A DNA stretch of 64,000 bases from NCBI RefSeq assembly GCF_026191675.1, contig NZ_JAKRRY010000002.1:306491-370490 (forward strand). The letters are read 5' to 3'. Positions 27,250 to 34,723 of this stretch are shown here, in pieces. The DNA is from Vibrio qingdaonensis. Lineage in GTDB: Bacteria > Pseudomonadota > Gammaproteobacteria > Enterobacterales > Vibrionaceae. The notes beneath the pieces are model-generated. The model searched no databases. It was given only the letters and a program-made list of their open reading frames with translations, and was not told the DNA's origin. The stretch's first letter is position 1. Every line of letters starts with the position of its first letter. Both the position numbers and the translations under genes were made by a program.

Positions 27250-27302
27250 ATGCTGATAGTTGAATGCTGATAGTCAAATCCTGATAGCTAAATACGGACA
27301 GC
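27247..27302 (+). repeat. Four 14-nt tandem repeats at the DUF2947 stop
   Basis: Units at 27247-27260, 27261-27274, 27275-27288 and 27289-27302 follow the consensus TAAATGCTGATAGT. The first begins with the TAA stop of the preceding gene. Several units contain TAA or TGA. Confidence 0.9.
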
Positions 27303-27324
27303 TAATCAGTGGAACGAATATATG

Positions 27325-27350
27325 AAGCCTGCATCTCTGCAGGCTTTTTT
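27325..27350 (+). terminator. Rho-independent terminator after the rimJ-HD-DUF2947 group
   Basis: Perfect 9-bp stem AAGCCTGCA / TGCAGGCTT, loop TCTC, followed by a run of T. Confidence 0.93.
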
Positions 27351-27524
27351 GTGCGCAAAATGGACTTAACTCACATTCCAAAAAAGTAACTAAGTTAAAT
27401 GCCAAGTCTTTGATCTTACGCTAAGTATGCTTTTGCATAACAACGTGATACTGCTCTCAGTAAATCACTTTTTATTCACTATTAGCAAAGTTATATGTAG
27501 CTATTTCTCAGGACGAGCCATGTT

Positions 27525-28943
27525 ATGCGCCACTATCTCAAATACATTATTCCGATCTTAGTTCCACTGATCGTACTACTTTTACCTCTCTCTGCATTTC
27601 CTTTCGACGGATTGACGATTATTCAGCAGCGCGTCATCGCGATATTTTTATTAGCGGCATTATGTTGGGTGTTTGAGCCTATTCCAATTTATGCAACATC
27701 TGTGGTTATCATCGTATTGGAACTTCTTATGCTATCCAATAAAGGCATGTATTGGTTTCGTGCCGAAGAAGGTGAGGCGCATTTTGGTACCTTGTTGCGA
27801 TATGAAGAGATCATGGCGACGTTTGCAAGCCCGATAATTATGCTGTTTCTTGGTGGGTTCTTTCTCGCGATGGCAGCGACGAAATATCGTTTAGACGTCA
27901 ACCTAGCAAGGGTATTGCTGAAACCGTTTGGTACTGATCCTAAATACGTAATGCTCGGTTTGATGCTGATAACCGGTGTTTTTTCCATGTTTATGTCAAA
28001 TACGGCGACTACGGCCATGATGCTGTCTATTCTAACGCCAGTGATTGCTTTATTTGGGCCTAAAGATCCCGGACGCATTGCCTTTGCATTGTGTATTCCT
28101 GTCGCCGCCAATATTGGTGGTATTGGTACGCCTATTGGCACACCACCAAACGCAATAGCACTAAAATATCTAGTGGGTGAAAACTACATTAGTTTTGGTG
28201 AATGGATGGCATTTGGCGTGCCATTTGTTGTGGTGATGATGGCTCTGGCTTGGGTGTTGATTAATACACTTTATGGTGCTGAGCAGAAAAAAATTGAGCT
28301 GGCAATCAAAGGTAAGTTTCTGAAAACGCCAAAAGCTATCATGGTGTACATTACTTTCGCTGGCACCATTATCCTATGGTTGATGGGCTCAACGCATGGC
28401 ATGAACTCGTATACCGTGGCGCTTATTCCAGTGGCGGTGTTCTCTCTGACAGGCATCATTAATAAAGAAGATCTCAAACGTATCTCGTGGGATGTACTTT
28501 GGTTGGTATCAGGCGGGATTGCACTTGGCTTAGCTTTAGACAAAACCGGGCTGGCACGATTAGTGGTGCATAGTATTCCTTTTGATGCTTATTCCCCTTA
28601 CGTCGTGCTATTTGGCGCTGCATTCTTGTGTCTCATCATGGCCAACTTCATGTCGCATACCGCAACCGCAAACTTACTGATGCCAATTATGGCGGCGTTA
28701 GGCGCGTCTATGGTATCGCTCGCGCCACTTGGCGGCGAAATTACCTTGATTCTGGTTGTGACGTTTGCGGCATCATTGGGCATGTCGTTACCGATTAGTA
28801 CGCCACCTAATGCCTTGGCGCATGCCACGGGCAATGTACAAAGTAATCAGATGGCGAAAGTTGGTATTATTCTTGGCGTCGTCGGTGTGCTATTAAGTTT
28901 TGTACTCGTTTGGCTGTTGCATGCGGTAGGACACATTGGATAA
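27525..28943 (+). CDS. DASS/SLC13-family carboxylate:Na+ symporter
   Basis: Inner-membrane Na+-coupled carrier for di- or tricarboxylates or sulfate, of the VcINDY type. 472 residues with about 11 membrane segments. Two inverted repeats each carry the family signatures: 'MSNTATTAMMLSI' with 'GTPIGTPPNAIAL', and 'MSHTATANLLMP' with 'SLPISTPPNALAHATG'. The second SNT reads SHT here, which could alter Na+ or substrate binding. The histidine kinase gene starts 5 bp after its stop and a response regulator follows, so transport and two-component control are encoded together. Confidence 0.9.
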   Translation: MRHYLKYIIPILVPLIVLLLPLSAFPFDGLTIIQQRVIAIFLLAALCWVFEPIPIYATSVVIIVLELLMLSNKGMYWFRAEEGEAHFGTLLRYEEIMATFASPIIMLFLGGFFLAMAATKYRLDVNLARVLLKPFGTDPKYVMLGLMLITGVFSMFMSNTATTAMMLSILTPVIALFGPKDPGRIAFALCIPVAANIGGIGTPIGTPPNAIALKYLVGENYISFGEWMAFGVPFVVVMMALAWVLINTLYGAEQKKIELAIKGKFLKTPKAIMVYITFAGTIILWLMGSTHGMNSYTVALIPVAVFSLTGIINKEDLKRISWDVLWLVSGGIALGLALDKTGLARLVVHSIPFDAYSPYVVLFGAAFLCLIMANFMSHTATANLLMPIMAALGASMVSLAPLGGEITLILVVTFAASLGMSLPISTPPNALAHATGNVQSNQMAKVGIILGVVGVLLSFVLVWLLHAVGHIG

Positions 28944-28948
28944 CCCAT

Positions 28949-30274
28949 ATGGATAAGCTGGTAAAACATTATTTTTCAGAACCCACGCGACAAGTGACGA
29001 TGATGGCTGGCGATGTCGTATTACGTCAGCACGGTCATAATGACCGACTGTACTATGTGCAAAGTGGCGAGCTGGAAGGGTTTGATGAACGAGAGGAAGA
29101 TGGCAACCTGACCAAATTATTCACGGCATCAAGTGGCGCTTTTATTGGCGTACACAGTTTCTTTTCTGGCACGTGGACTGCGTCGTCAACCGTTAAGGCA
29201 AAAACGCAAGTTAAACTGGCGTGGATAGATAAAAACACACCAGCGATTAGGCCGGACGAGCTAGGTCCGCTCAGTGCGCAGTTTATGCCAGTGATCGTGA
29301 ATGAGCTATCTCGGCGTCAGCGACGGGCAACCCAAGAAGCTATCGCCAAAGAAAAAGTGCTACAACGGCTACATACAGCTGAGCAAATGACTACGCTAGG
29401 ACAACTCGCAGCAGGCATTGCTCATGAGCTTAATAATGCTATTGGTGTGGTCAGCAGTAAGACTGAGCATTTGCAAAGTGAGCTTATTCAATTACTAGAA
29501 GAAGCGCATCCAGAATCGAGCCAATATTTCGATTTAGGCTTGATGCAAGGACAATGGACGTCGTCTAGCGAGGCGAGAAAGATCGCCAAGCAGATCGAAC
29601 GTACCTACAAACTTGATCGCTTACTCGCGAAGCGATTGGCTAAAGCACTAGGTACTGCGACGCTACCACAACAGTGGCTTGATAGACCGGAACAAGCAAT
29701 AAAGTATTGGGAACTAGGGCGTGATCTTCACGATCTTAGACTCGCGGCACGGCATACCGTCGGCATTGTAAAGTCGGTCAAACAGTTAGGGCGTACCGAC
29801 AGTGAGCAAGACGAGTTGATTGATATTAATGACACCATTAACAAAGCCCTGTCTTTGCTGCAAAGTGATTTACGTCTTGTTTCCGTCAGAGTGCGCCCGG
29901 CAACCCTGCCGTTAATTAAAGGGGCTTCGACAGAATATGTGCAAATCTGGAGCAACATCATTAAAAATGCCTGTGATGCCATGCATACCACCGCCGCGCC
30001 AGAAATAGAGATTCAAACCCGTTGGGTGAACCAGCGTATTTTGGTGACTGTTTCTAATAATGGCCCTGAGATAGATGAATCCATTCGACGAAAAATATTT
30101 CAACCTAACTTTACCACCAAAAAGGGCGGCCTCAGTTTTGGTTTAGGGTTGGGGTTATCAATTGTTAAACGTATTGTGAGTGAAAATAGCGGCACGATTG
30201 TGGTGAAAAGCAGTCCAGAACAAACTATTTTCCGAGTCAAATTACCAGTAGGAGAAGCAAATGGAGAAGCTTAA
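28949..30274 (+). CDS. Histidine kinase with N-terminal cyclic-nucleotide-binding-like domain
   Basis: Soluble sensor kinase of 441 residues. Residues ~5-115 form a cNMP-binding fold ('MAGDVVLRQHGHNDRLYYVQ', 'GAFIGVHSFF'). The helix at 120-145 leads to the H-box 'LGQLAAGIAHELNNAIG' with phospho-acceptor H159. The C-terminal ATPase has an N-box ('IWSNIIKNACDAM') and G-boxes ('GLGLGLSIVKRIV'). It has no membrane segment, so the signal is intracellular. The ATG at 28949 gives the natural start just after the transporter stop at 28943. The 3' end overlaps the regulator gene by 14 nt. Confidence 0.9.
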   Translation: MDKLVKHYFSEPTRQVTMMAGDVVLRQHGHNDRLYYVQSGELEGFDEREEDGNLTKLFTASSGAFIGVHSFFSGTWTASSTVKAKTQVKLAWIDKNTPAIRPDELGPLSAQFMPVIVNELSRRQRRATQEAIAKEKVLQRLHTAEQMTTLGQLAAGIAHELNNAIGVVSSKTEHLQSELIQLLEEAHPESSQYFDLGLMQGQWTSSSEARKIAKQIERTYKLDRLLAKRLAKALGTATLPQQWLDRPEQAIKYWELGRDLHDLRLAARHTVGIVKSVKQLGRTDSEQDELIDINDTINKALSLLQSDLRLVSVRVRPATLPLIKGASTEYVQIWSNIIKNACDAMHTTAAPEIEIQTRWVNQRILVTVSNNGPEIDESIRRKIFQPNFTTKKGGLSFGLGLGLSIVKRIVSENSGTIVVKSSPEQTIFRVKLPVGEANGEA

Positions 30275-30743
30275 TATTATTTGTGTAGACGATCAGCGAG
30301 AGGTACTCAGTGCCGTTGTTCAGGATTTGGAGCGCTTGTCTAATTGGATAAATATTGAAGACTGTGAATCGGGCGCCGAGGTGCTAGAGCTGTTGGATGA
30401 TTTGGACGCAGACGGTGAACACGTCGCGGTTATTATTTCTGACCACGTGATGCCAGGAATGACAGGGGTAGAATTACTGACCACCATTTCGCAAGATAGT
30501 CGATTTAAATGGATGAAAAAAGTGCTATTAACTGGGCAGGCCACACACTCAGACACCATTACCGCCATTAATACAGCGGGCGTAAGCCATTACTTTGAAA
30601 AGCCATGGAATGCCGAGGCGCTAACGGAATGTGTCCGCACGCTAGTCACGCATTTCATTTTTGACAGCGGCTTGGACTACCAGCCATATCATGAAGAATT
30701 GGATCAGCAGGTGGTACTGGCAAGGCTCAGTTCATCGTTTTAA
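30261..30743 (+). CDS. Single-domain response regulator
   Basis: Receiver domain of 160 residues: acidic pair D10/D11, phospho-acceptor D61 in 'ISDHVMPGMTGVELL', T91 in 'LLTGQA' and K114 in 'YFEKPW'. The ~35 residues after the receiver contain no DNA-binding or enzymatic domain, so output must be by protein contact. A direct effect on the kinase, the DASS carrier or a motor is possible. The ATG overlaps the kinase gene and has an AGGAG site, indicating translational coupling. Confidence 0.88.
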   Translation: MEKLNIICVDDQREVLSAVVQDLERLSNWINIEDCESGAEVLELLDDLDADGEHVAVIISDHVMPGMTGVELLTTISQDSRFKWMKKVLLTGQATHSDTITAINTAGVSHYFEKPWNAEALTECVRTLVTHFIFDSGLDYQPYHEELDQQVVLARLSSSF

Positions 30744-30772
30744 AGTGAAGCACTTGCATTACCGCCACTTTT

Positions 30773-30798
30773 AATGCCCGACATGATAGTCGGGTATT
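30773..30798 (+). terminator. Terminator after the kinase-regulator genes
   Basis: 10-bp stem AATGCCCGAC / GTCGGGTATT with one G-T pair and a 6-nt loop. The T-rich tail is imperfect. Confidence 0.6.
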
Positions 30799-30984
30799 AA
30801 GTTTACTCTGTTTCTTTATTCTGTCTCTTGTCTCTTGCCTCTGACTTTTACTCATTCTAGCGCTCATTTTATGTTCTCATCGTGGTCAATATCCGACAAT
30901 GACGATATGCGACATAGTTAATACTCTTAATGACAGATTTTTATGGTTACATCCTCTATGATGGGGAATGAATGAAGATGGACG

Positions 30985-31070
30985 TTTCTCCCTTATGAAT
31001 AGAAATTTCTCCGTTATCAATAGAAGTTCCTAGCATCATCAGTAAAAGCTTCTACTCATCTTCAATAAAA
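30985..31070 (+). repeat. Four ~21-nt imperfect tandem repeats upstream of osmC
   Basis: Units at 30985-31005, 31006-31026, 31027-31048 and 31049-31070 follow the pattern TTTCTcc-TTATcAATAgAAA. The first two agree at 18 of 21 positions; the last two are more diverged and 22 nt long. Confidence 0.8.
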
Positions 31071-31134
31071 ACCAAGACACAAGAAGTACATTAAATACCC
31101 TTAGTGATATCGACATCGGAATCAGGAGGATGAC

Positions 31135-31602
31135 ATGTCAGAACATTATGCCGTGGTCACTTGGACGCGAGGCGACGACGAAATTTTCCACGACAACCAG
31201 TATAGCCGCAGTCATCGTTGGGAATTTGATGGCGGGCTGATTGTCCCTGCCTCACCATCCCCTCACGTGGTACCGCTACCACTATCAGTAGAAGAACATG
31301 TTGATCCTGAGGAAGCGTTTATTGCCGCTTTATCGAGTTGTCACATGCTGGTCTTTCTTTCTATCGCTGCGAAGCGCAACTATGTGATAGACAGTTATAC
31401 AGATAAAGCTATCGGTACTCTTGGCGAAAATGAAGCCGGAAAACTGGCGGTGACCAAGGTGGTGCTACGTCCCAATGTCGTGTTTTCAGGAAAACGTATC
31501 CCTACAATGGCGCAGTTACAAAAAATGCACCATTTGTCCCATGAAAATTGCTTTATTGCCAATTCCGTTACGACACTCGTAACAACGGAAATCATAGAGT
31601 AA
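31135..31602 (+). CDS. OsmC-family peroxiredoxin-like protein
   Basis: Cytoplasmic organic-hydroperoxide or stress protein of 155 residues. The OsmC fold motifs are seen: 'VDPEEAFIAALSSCHMLVFL' with the peroxidatic-type Cys, and the second Cys in 'HENCFIANSV'. Both catalytic Cys are present, so thiol peroxidase activity is plausible. The start ATG is fixed by AGGAGG at 31124-31129. It is first in a run of small plus-strand accessory genes. Compared with Ohr/OsmC proper, the N-terminus is of the YhfA/OsmC-other type, so the exact subclass is uncertain. Confidence 0.87.
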   Translation: MSEHYAVVTWTRGDDEIFHDNQYSRSHRWEFDGGLIVPASPSPHVVPLPLSVEEHVDPEEAFIAALSSCHMLVFLSIAAKRNYVIDSYTDKAIGTLGENEAGKLAVTKVVLRPNVVFSGKRIPTMAQLQKMHHLSHENCFIANSVTTLVTTEIIE

Positions 31603-31682
31603 CACGCTATTTATTTTCAGTGAGCGGTGCGTAATATTGTTCGACGTCGCGCTCAAACATTTCGACGTGTCGGGAGGGTCAA

Positions 31683-32072
31683 ATGATTTCGGCCACAGAG
31701 TTTAAAATTACCTCCAGTGTATTTAGTTATAAACGTGATGAGTTCCCTTTGGTTAAAATTCAAGGTGCTCGGGTTAAACTGAATACGATATCGGATCACT
31801 TACTTAAAATCGTACTGGTTGGCGTATTGTTTTCGAGTGTTGTGTGGATGATATACCCTGAAGAATTTGGCGTTTTGTTAGCACCAATCGCGTTTGTTGT
31901 TGGTGTGGTATACACCATATTTAACATTAAAAAATACGAACTTCAGGTTGAATTTGAACATATTGATGAAACCGGTGTTCAGTGGGTATCGGTGGTAGGC
32001 TCAAGTCATCCACAATCGAAACCAGTGTTTGAAATTCAGGTTGATGCGCTTAAACATGCCATCAGTAAGTAA
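31683..32072 (+). CDS. Small membrane protein of unknown function (possibly DUF6232-like)
   Basis: Not firmly recognised. 129 residues: a ~35-residue cytoplasmic N-terminus with 'ITSSVFSYKRDEFPLVKIQG', two adjacent hydrophobic segments (about 42-61 and 64-82), and a hydrophilic C-terminus ('YELQVEF'). The layout resembles small DUF6232 proteins with a PH-like surface and a helical hairpin in the membrane. It has a GGGAGG site at 31672-31677. No catalytic residue is apparent. Confidence 0.65.
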   Translation: MISATEFKITSSVFSYKRDEFPLVKIQGARVKLNTISDHLLKIVLVGVLFSSVVWMIYPEEFGVLLAPIAFVVGVVYTIFNIKKYELQVEFEHIDETGVQWVSVVGSSHPQSKPVFEIQVDALKHAISK

Positions 32073-32104
32073 AGTGTCAGCGATTGCCTCTAGGAGTATG
32101 CCCA

Positions 32105-32521
32105 ATGTCTTATGCTGAAACAAACTGCCTATGTGGGGCAGTTAAAATCATCGCGGAAGAGGTTAACCCTAAGTTTACCGTCTGCCATTGTCAATCATGT
32201 CGCACGTGGGGCGGCGCGCCATTTTTTGCCGTGAAGTGCGGAAAAAAGGTCAAGATAGAAGGTCGTGAGAACGTCAAAATGTTCGAGTCTTCATCGTGGG
32301 CGTCCCGTGGTTTTTGTTCTCAATGCGGTACGCATTTATTCTATAAGTTCAAAGTAACAGGGGAATACAACATGCCAGTAGGCTTGTTTTCTAGCTTAGA
32401 AGGGCTAGAAATGGATATGCAGTATTTTAGCGATGCCCGACCGAGTTATTATTGCTTTTCGAATGAAACAAAAGAGATGACGACCGCCGAGATAATGGCT
32501 TACTTCTCCAGTGAAATATAA
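32105..32521 (+). CDS. GFA-family zinc protein
   Basis: Glutathione-dependent formaldehyde-activating-enzyme-like (GFA) domain of 138 residues. Zinc-binding Cys motifs: 'NCLCGAVKI', 'CHCQSCRTWGGAPFF', 'GFCSQCGTHLFYKF'. A role in thiol/aldehyde chemistry is inferred from the fold; many GFA proteins have no formaldehyde activity. The frame opens at a TTG (32084), but the ATG at 32105 begins the usual N-terminus, with AGGAG about 10 nt upstream. A second, diverged GFA gene follows 118 bp later. Confidence 0.86.
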   Translation: MSYAETNCLCGAVKIIAEEVNPKFTVCHCQSCRTWGGAPFFAVKCGKKVKIEGRENVKMFESSSWASRGFCSQCGTHLFYKFKVTGEYNMPVGLFSSLEGLEMDMQYFSDARPSYYCFSNETKEMTTAEIMAYFSSEI

Positions 32522-32605
32522 TGAGGTTTAATTAAGGCCTATATTTAAAATCATCGTACAGCTTATAAGTGGCTTTGACGTTTCTTACTGAAGTGGATGC
32601 TTACC

Positions 32606-32621
32606 ATGCGGCGTGCCGCAT
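32606..32621. promoter_or_regulatory. Perfect dyad upstream of second GFA gene
   Basis: ATGCGGC-GT-GCCGCAT, a 7-bp inverted repeat with a 2-nt centre, 18 bp upstream of the second GFA start and just before its ribosome-binding site. A repressor site is more likely than a terminator, because the loop is too small for a stable RNA hairpin. Confidence 0.4.
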
Positions 32622-32639
32622 AAAATAAAGGGAGTCGTT

Positions 32640-33044
32640 ATGATTAAACAAGTTGGCGATACAATCATTGAAATTAATCACAGGGCGCGTTGTCATTGTG
32701 GTGCCGTTGAACTGGAGTTGCACTTACCCAATGGCATCGACAAGCCAAGACGTTGTGATTGTTCGATCTGTCGTAGGAAAGGGGCGATTGTCGCCTCAGT
32801 AAAGCTAGACGGTATTCGTGTACTAAAAGGTCAAGAATTCCTTAAGCTTTACCAATTTAATACCGGTACCGCGAAGCACTATTTTTGTTCTAATTGTGGC
32901 ATTTATACTCACCATCAAAGACGCTCAGACCCAACAGAGTACGGTTTTAATGTTGGGTGCTTATTGGGCGTTAACCCTTTTGATTTGGGTGAGGTGGTCA
33001 TTAATGATGGTGTTAACCACCCGGCGGACAGGTCTTCGGGTTAA
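32640..33044 (+). CDS. GFA-family zinc protein (second copy)
   Basis: 134 residues with the GFA Cys pattern: 'RCHCGAVELEL', 'RRCDCSICRRKGAI', 'YFCSNCGIYTHHQR'. It differs from its neighbour in sequence and in the Arg/Lys-rich middle motif. It is therefore a distinct GFA type, not a recent duplicate. The ATG at 32640 has AAGGGAG at 32628-32634. The in-frame upstream start at 32613 would overlap the dyad. Confidence 0.85.
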   Translation: MIKQVGDTIIEINHRARCHCGAVELELHLPNGIDKPRRCDCSICRRKGAIVASVKLDGIRVLKGQEFLKLYQFNTGTAKHYFCSNCGIYTHHQRRSDPTEYGFNVGCLLGVNPFDLGEVVINDGVNHPADRSSG

Positions 33045-33232
33045 CAAAGTTTAAGTGGCTAAAGTCCTAATATTCGTGACTACCAATTTGACTTCGTTAT
33101 GTTGACGGGCTTTATTTGTATTGTGTCGCGCTGTGTGTTTTACGGCGGAGTTTGCGTGATCAGTAGGTTTCGTAATTAATAGAGCTATGCAAGTGCGCTC
33201 GATGATGAAAGTATTTATGGTTAGGAGGTTAC

Positions 33233-33607
33233 ATGAATTGGTTCATTTCTGTTTTAAAACGGCCGATAGAGTTTAGTGGTCGAGCTCGACGTAAAGAGTA
33301 TTGGTATTTCATGGGGATTAGCGTTCTAATTTCTGTGATTTTGACCATTATTGACAACGCGCTCGGTTGGTACAGCGTATCTGAAGAGATTGGTATTCTA
33401 AGCGGCATTTTTACATTATTCATTATATTACCAAGCCTATCAGTCACCGCTCGTCGTTTACATGATACTGGTCGTACTGGCTGGTGGATGTTGCTTTACT
33501 TTATTCCAATTATTGGTTTTTTCGTTATGTTGTATTTCTTAGTTTTAGACAGCGAAAACGCCGAAAATGTCTACGGGAGTAACCCTAAGTTGTCGGCGAA
33601 GTTATAG
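33233..33607 (+). CDS. DUF805 inner-membrane protein
   Basis: 124-residue membrane protein of the YhaH/DUF805 type. The signature N-terminus 'FSGRARRKEYW' precedes three or four membrane segments, and the conserved loop 'SVTARRLHDTGRTGWW' lies between them. A polar C-terminus ('NVYGSNP') ends the protein. The function of the family is unknown. AGGAGG at 33222-33227 sets the ATG at 33233. Confidence 0.9.
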   Translation: MNWFISVLKRPIEFSGRARRKEYWYFMGISVLISVILTIIDNALGWYSVSEEIGILSGIFTLFIILPSLSVTARRLHDTGRTGWWMLLYFIPIIGFFVMLYFLVLDSENAENVYGSNPKLSAKL

Positions 33608-33728
33608 TCAGTGACTAGGTTAGAAGCGGCTTGTTGGATGGGGAGCTGTGTAAGTTACTGCGCAGCCACTGTTGAGTTATGACGGGTAGTATAAACGTTA
33701 TCAGCACAGTAACGAACGGATTTGACGA

Positions 33729-34157
33729 TTATTCCGACGGCAAGTTTTTTTTGAGCTCTAAAAGCATGAGGTAGGCGCTTTCTCCTGACATTTTATAGGG
33801 GTTAAAGTGTTCTGAACCTGAAAATTGCAGCTTTAATAGCGTGGTTAAATGCGATTGTGGTATGTCACCCATAGACCAATCCCCAAATGAGCGACAGTCG
33901 ATTTCTTTGAAATAAAGTATGCTGACATTACTGTGCCGCTGGTCATTTAAAATATGGTGATAGGTGTCGTTTATGGCGTCTCTCGATCCTTCTAAACACT
34001 GCAGAAAATAGGTTTGATTGTGGCTCAGTAGTCCGGTGATATGAGATTTTTTGTTGTGCTCACGGGATTGTGAAAGGATGTCTCCTATAGCATTTGAATC
34101 ACAATTCTTTGATAGTGTACTGACATAAATATAATCGATGTGGCCTAAATTGCGAAC
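33729..34157 (-). CDS. BLUF-domain blue-light photoreceptor frame without canonical start
   Basis: Open minus-strand frame of 142 codons plus stop, following an in-frame TAA at 34158-34160. Its translation is a near-complete BLUF flavin domain: 'HIDYIYVSTLSKN' with the photocycle Tyr, 'SQSREHNKKSHITGLL' with the flavin-binding Asn, 'YFLQCLEGSRDAI' with the key Gln, 'LNDQRHSNVSILYFKEID' and 'FGDWSMGD' with Trp and Met. About 40 residues follow. No ATG, GTG or TTG precedes the domain in frame. A TTG at 34165 lies one base out of frame. It may be a one-base-deletion pseudogene, a sequencing error, or a gene using ATT/ATC. The small size fits stand-alone BLUF proteins. Confidence 0.8.
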   Translation of the reverse strand, partial: VRNLGHIDYIYVSTLSKNCDSNAIGDILSQSREHNKKSHITGLLSHNQTYFLQCLEGSRDAINDTYHHILNDQRHSNVSILYFKEIDCRSFGDWSMGDIPQSHLTTLLKLQFSGSEHFNPYKMSGESAYLMLLELKKNLPSE

Positions 34158-34198
34158 TTACGCAACGTTGACTGTTGAGCAGAGAGGGGAGCGAGACG

Positions 34199-34600
34199 AT
34201 GGAAGTGATAAACAAATTTAATGATTATCCAAGTGATATTCGACGGTCACTCCTTGATTTAAGAGCGCTCATTTTTCAGTGTGCGAAGGCGTTAGATTTA
34301 GGTGACGTGGAAGAAACGCTGAAATGGGGCGAGCCTAGTTACCGTGTTCAATCGGGCAGCCCAATTAGAATGGATTGGAAGTTAAAGACGCCGAATCACT
34401 ACTACCTGTATTTCAACTGCAACACGCAATTAGTCGACACATTTCGTGAGTTATATAGTGACGTACTTGAGTTTCAAGGCAATAGAGCCATCGTGTTATC
34501 GATGACTCAACCGTTTCCTGAAAGCGAAATTACCCACTGTATCGCCTTGGCGATGACCTATCAAAGAATAAAACACATGCCTTTACTTGGAGCAAGTTGA
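34199..34600 (+). CDS. DUF1801 domain protein
   Basis: 133-residue cytoplasmic protein with the YdhG-like DUF1801 fold ('YPSDIRRSLLDLRALIF', 'ETLKWGEPSYRV', 'YLYFNCNTQLVDTFRELY'). The family is uncharacterised. Structural relatives bind hydrophobic ligands or iron-associated partners, but nothing specific can be claimed. The ATG at 34199 has GAGGGGAG at 34184-34191; a TTG at 34175 is in frame. The start is only 41 bp from the BLUF frame on the other strand, so the two genes are divergent and may share control. Confidence 0.8.
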   Translation: MEVINKFNDYPSDIRRSLLDLRALIFQCAKALDLGDVEETLKWGEPSYRVQSGSPIRMDWKLKTPNHYYLYFNCNTQLVDTFRELYSDVLEFQGNRAIVLSMTQPFPESEITHCIALAMTYQRIKHMPLLGAS

Positions 34601-34723
34601 GCACCAATAGTTAGCAGTTAGCAGTGAACTGTGAGTACTAGACGTGGTGTTATTCCCAGCGAATCAGAAGCGTCATCTGCACGGTTTGTGGTACAGGCAG
34701 TTCTGATGCACATCCAGATTCAA

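Larger units (their letters stand above)
30744..31134. other. Intergenic with hairpin and tandem repeat
   Basis: 391 bp without a gene. It begins with a terminator-like hairpin at 30773-30798 and ends in the tandem repeat at 30985-31070 and the osmC ribosome-binding site. T/C-rich stretches (around 30805-30850) separate them. Confidence 0.5.

Noticed and set aside
27689..28141. 150-codon antisense ORF inside the DASS transporter gene
   Set aside because: Same reason: mirror frame of a recognised gene, without start signals.
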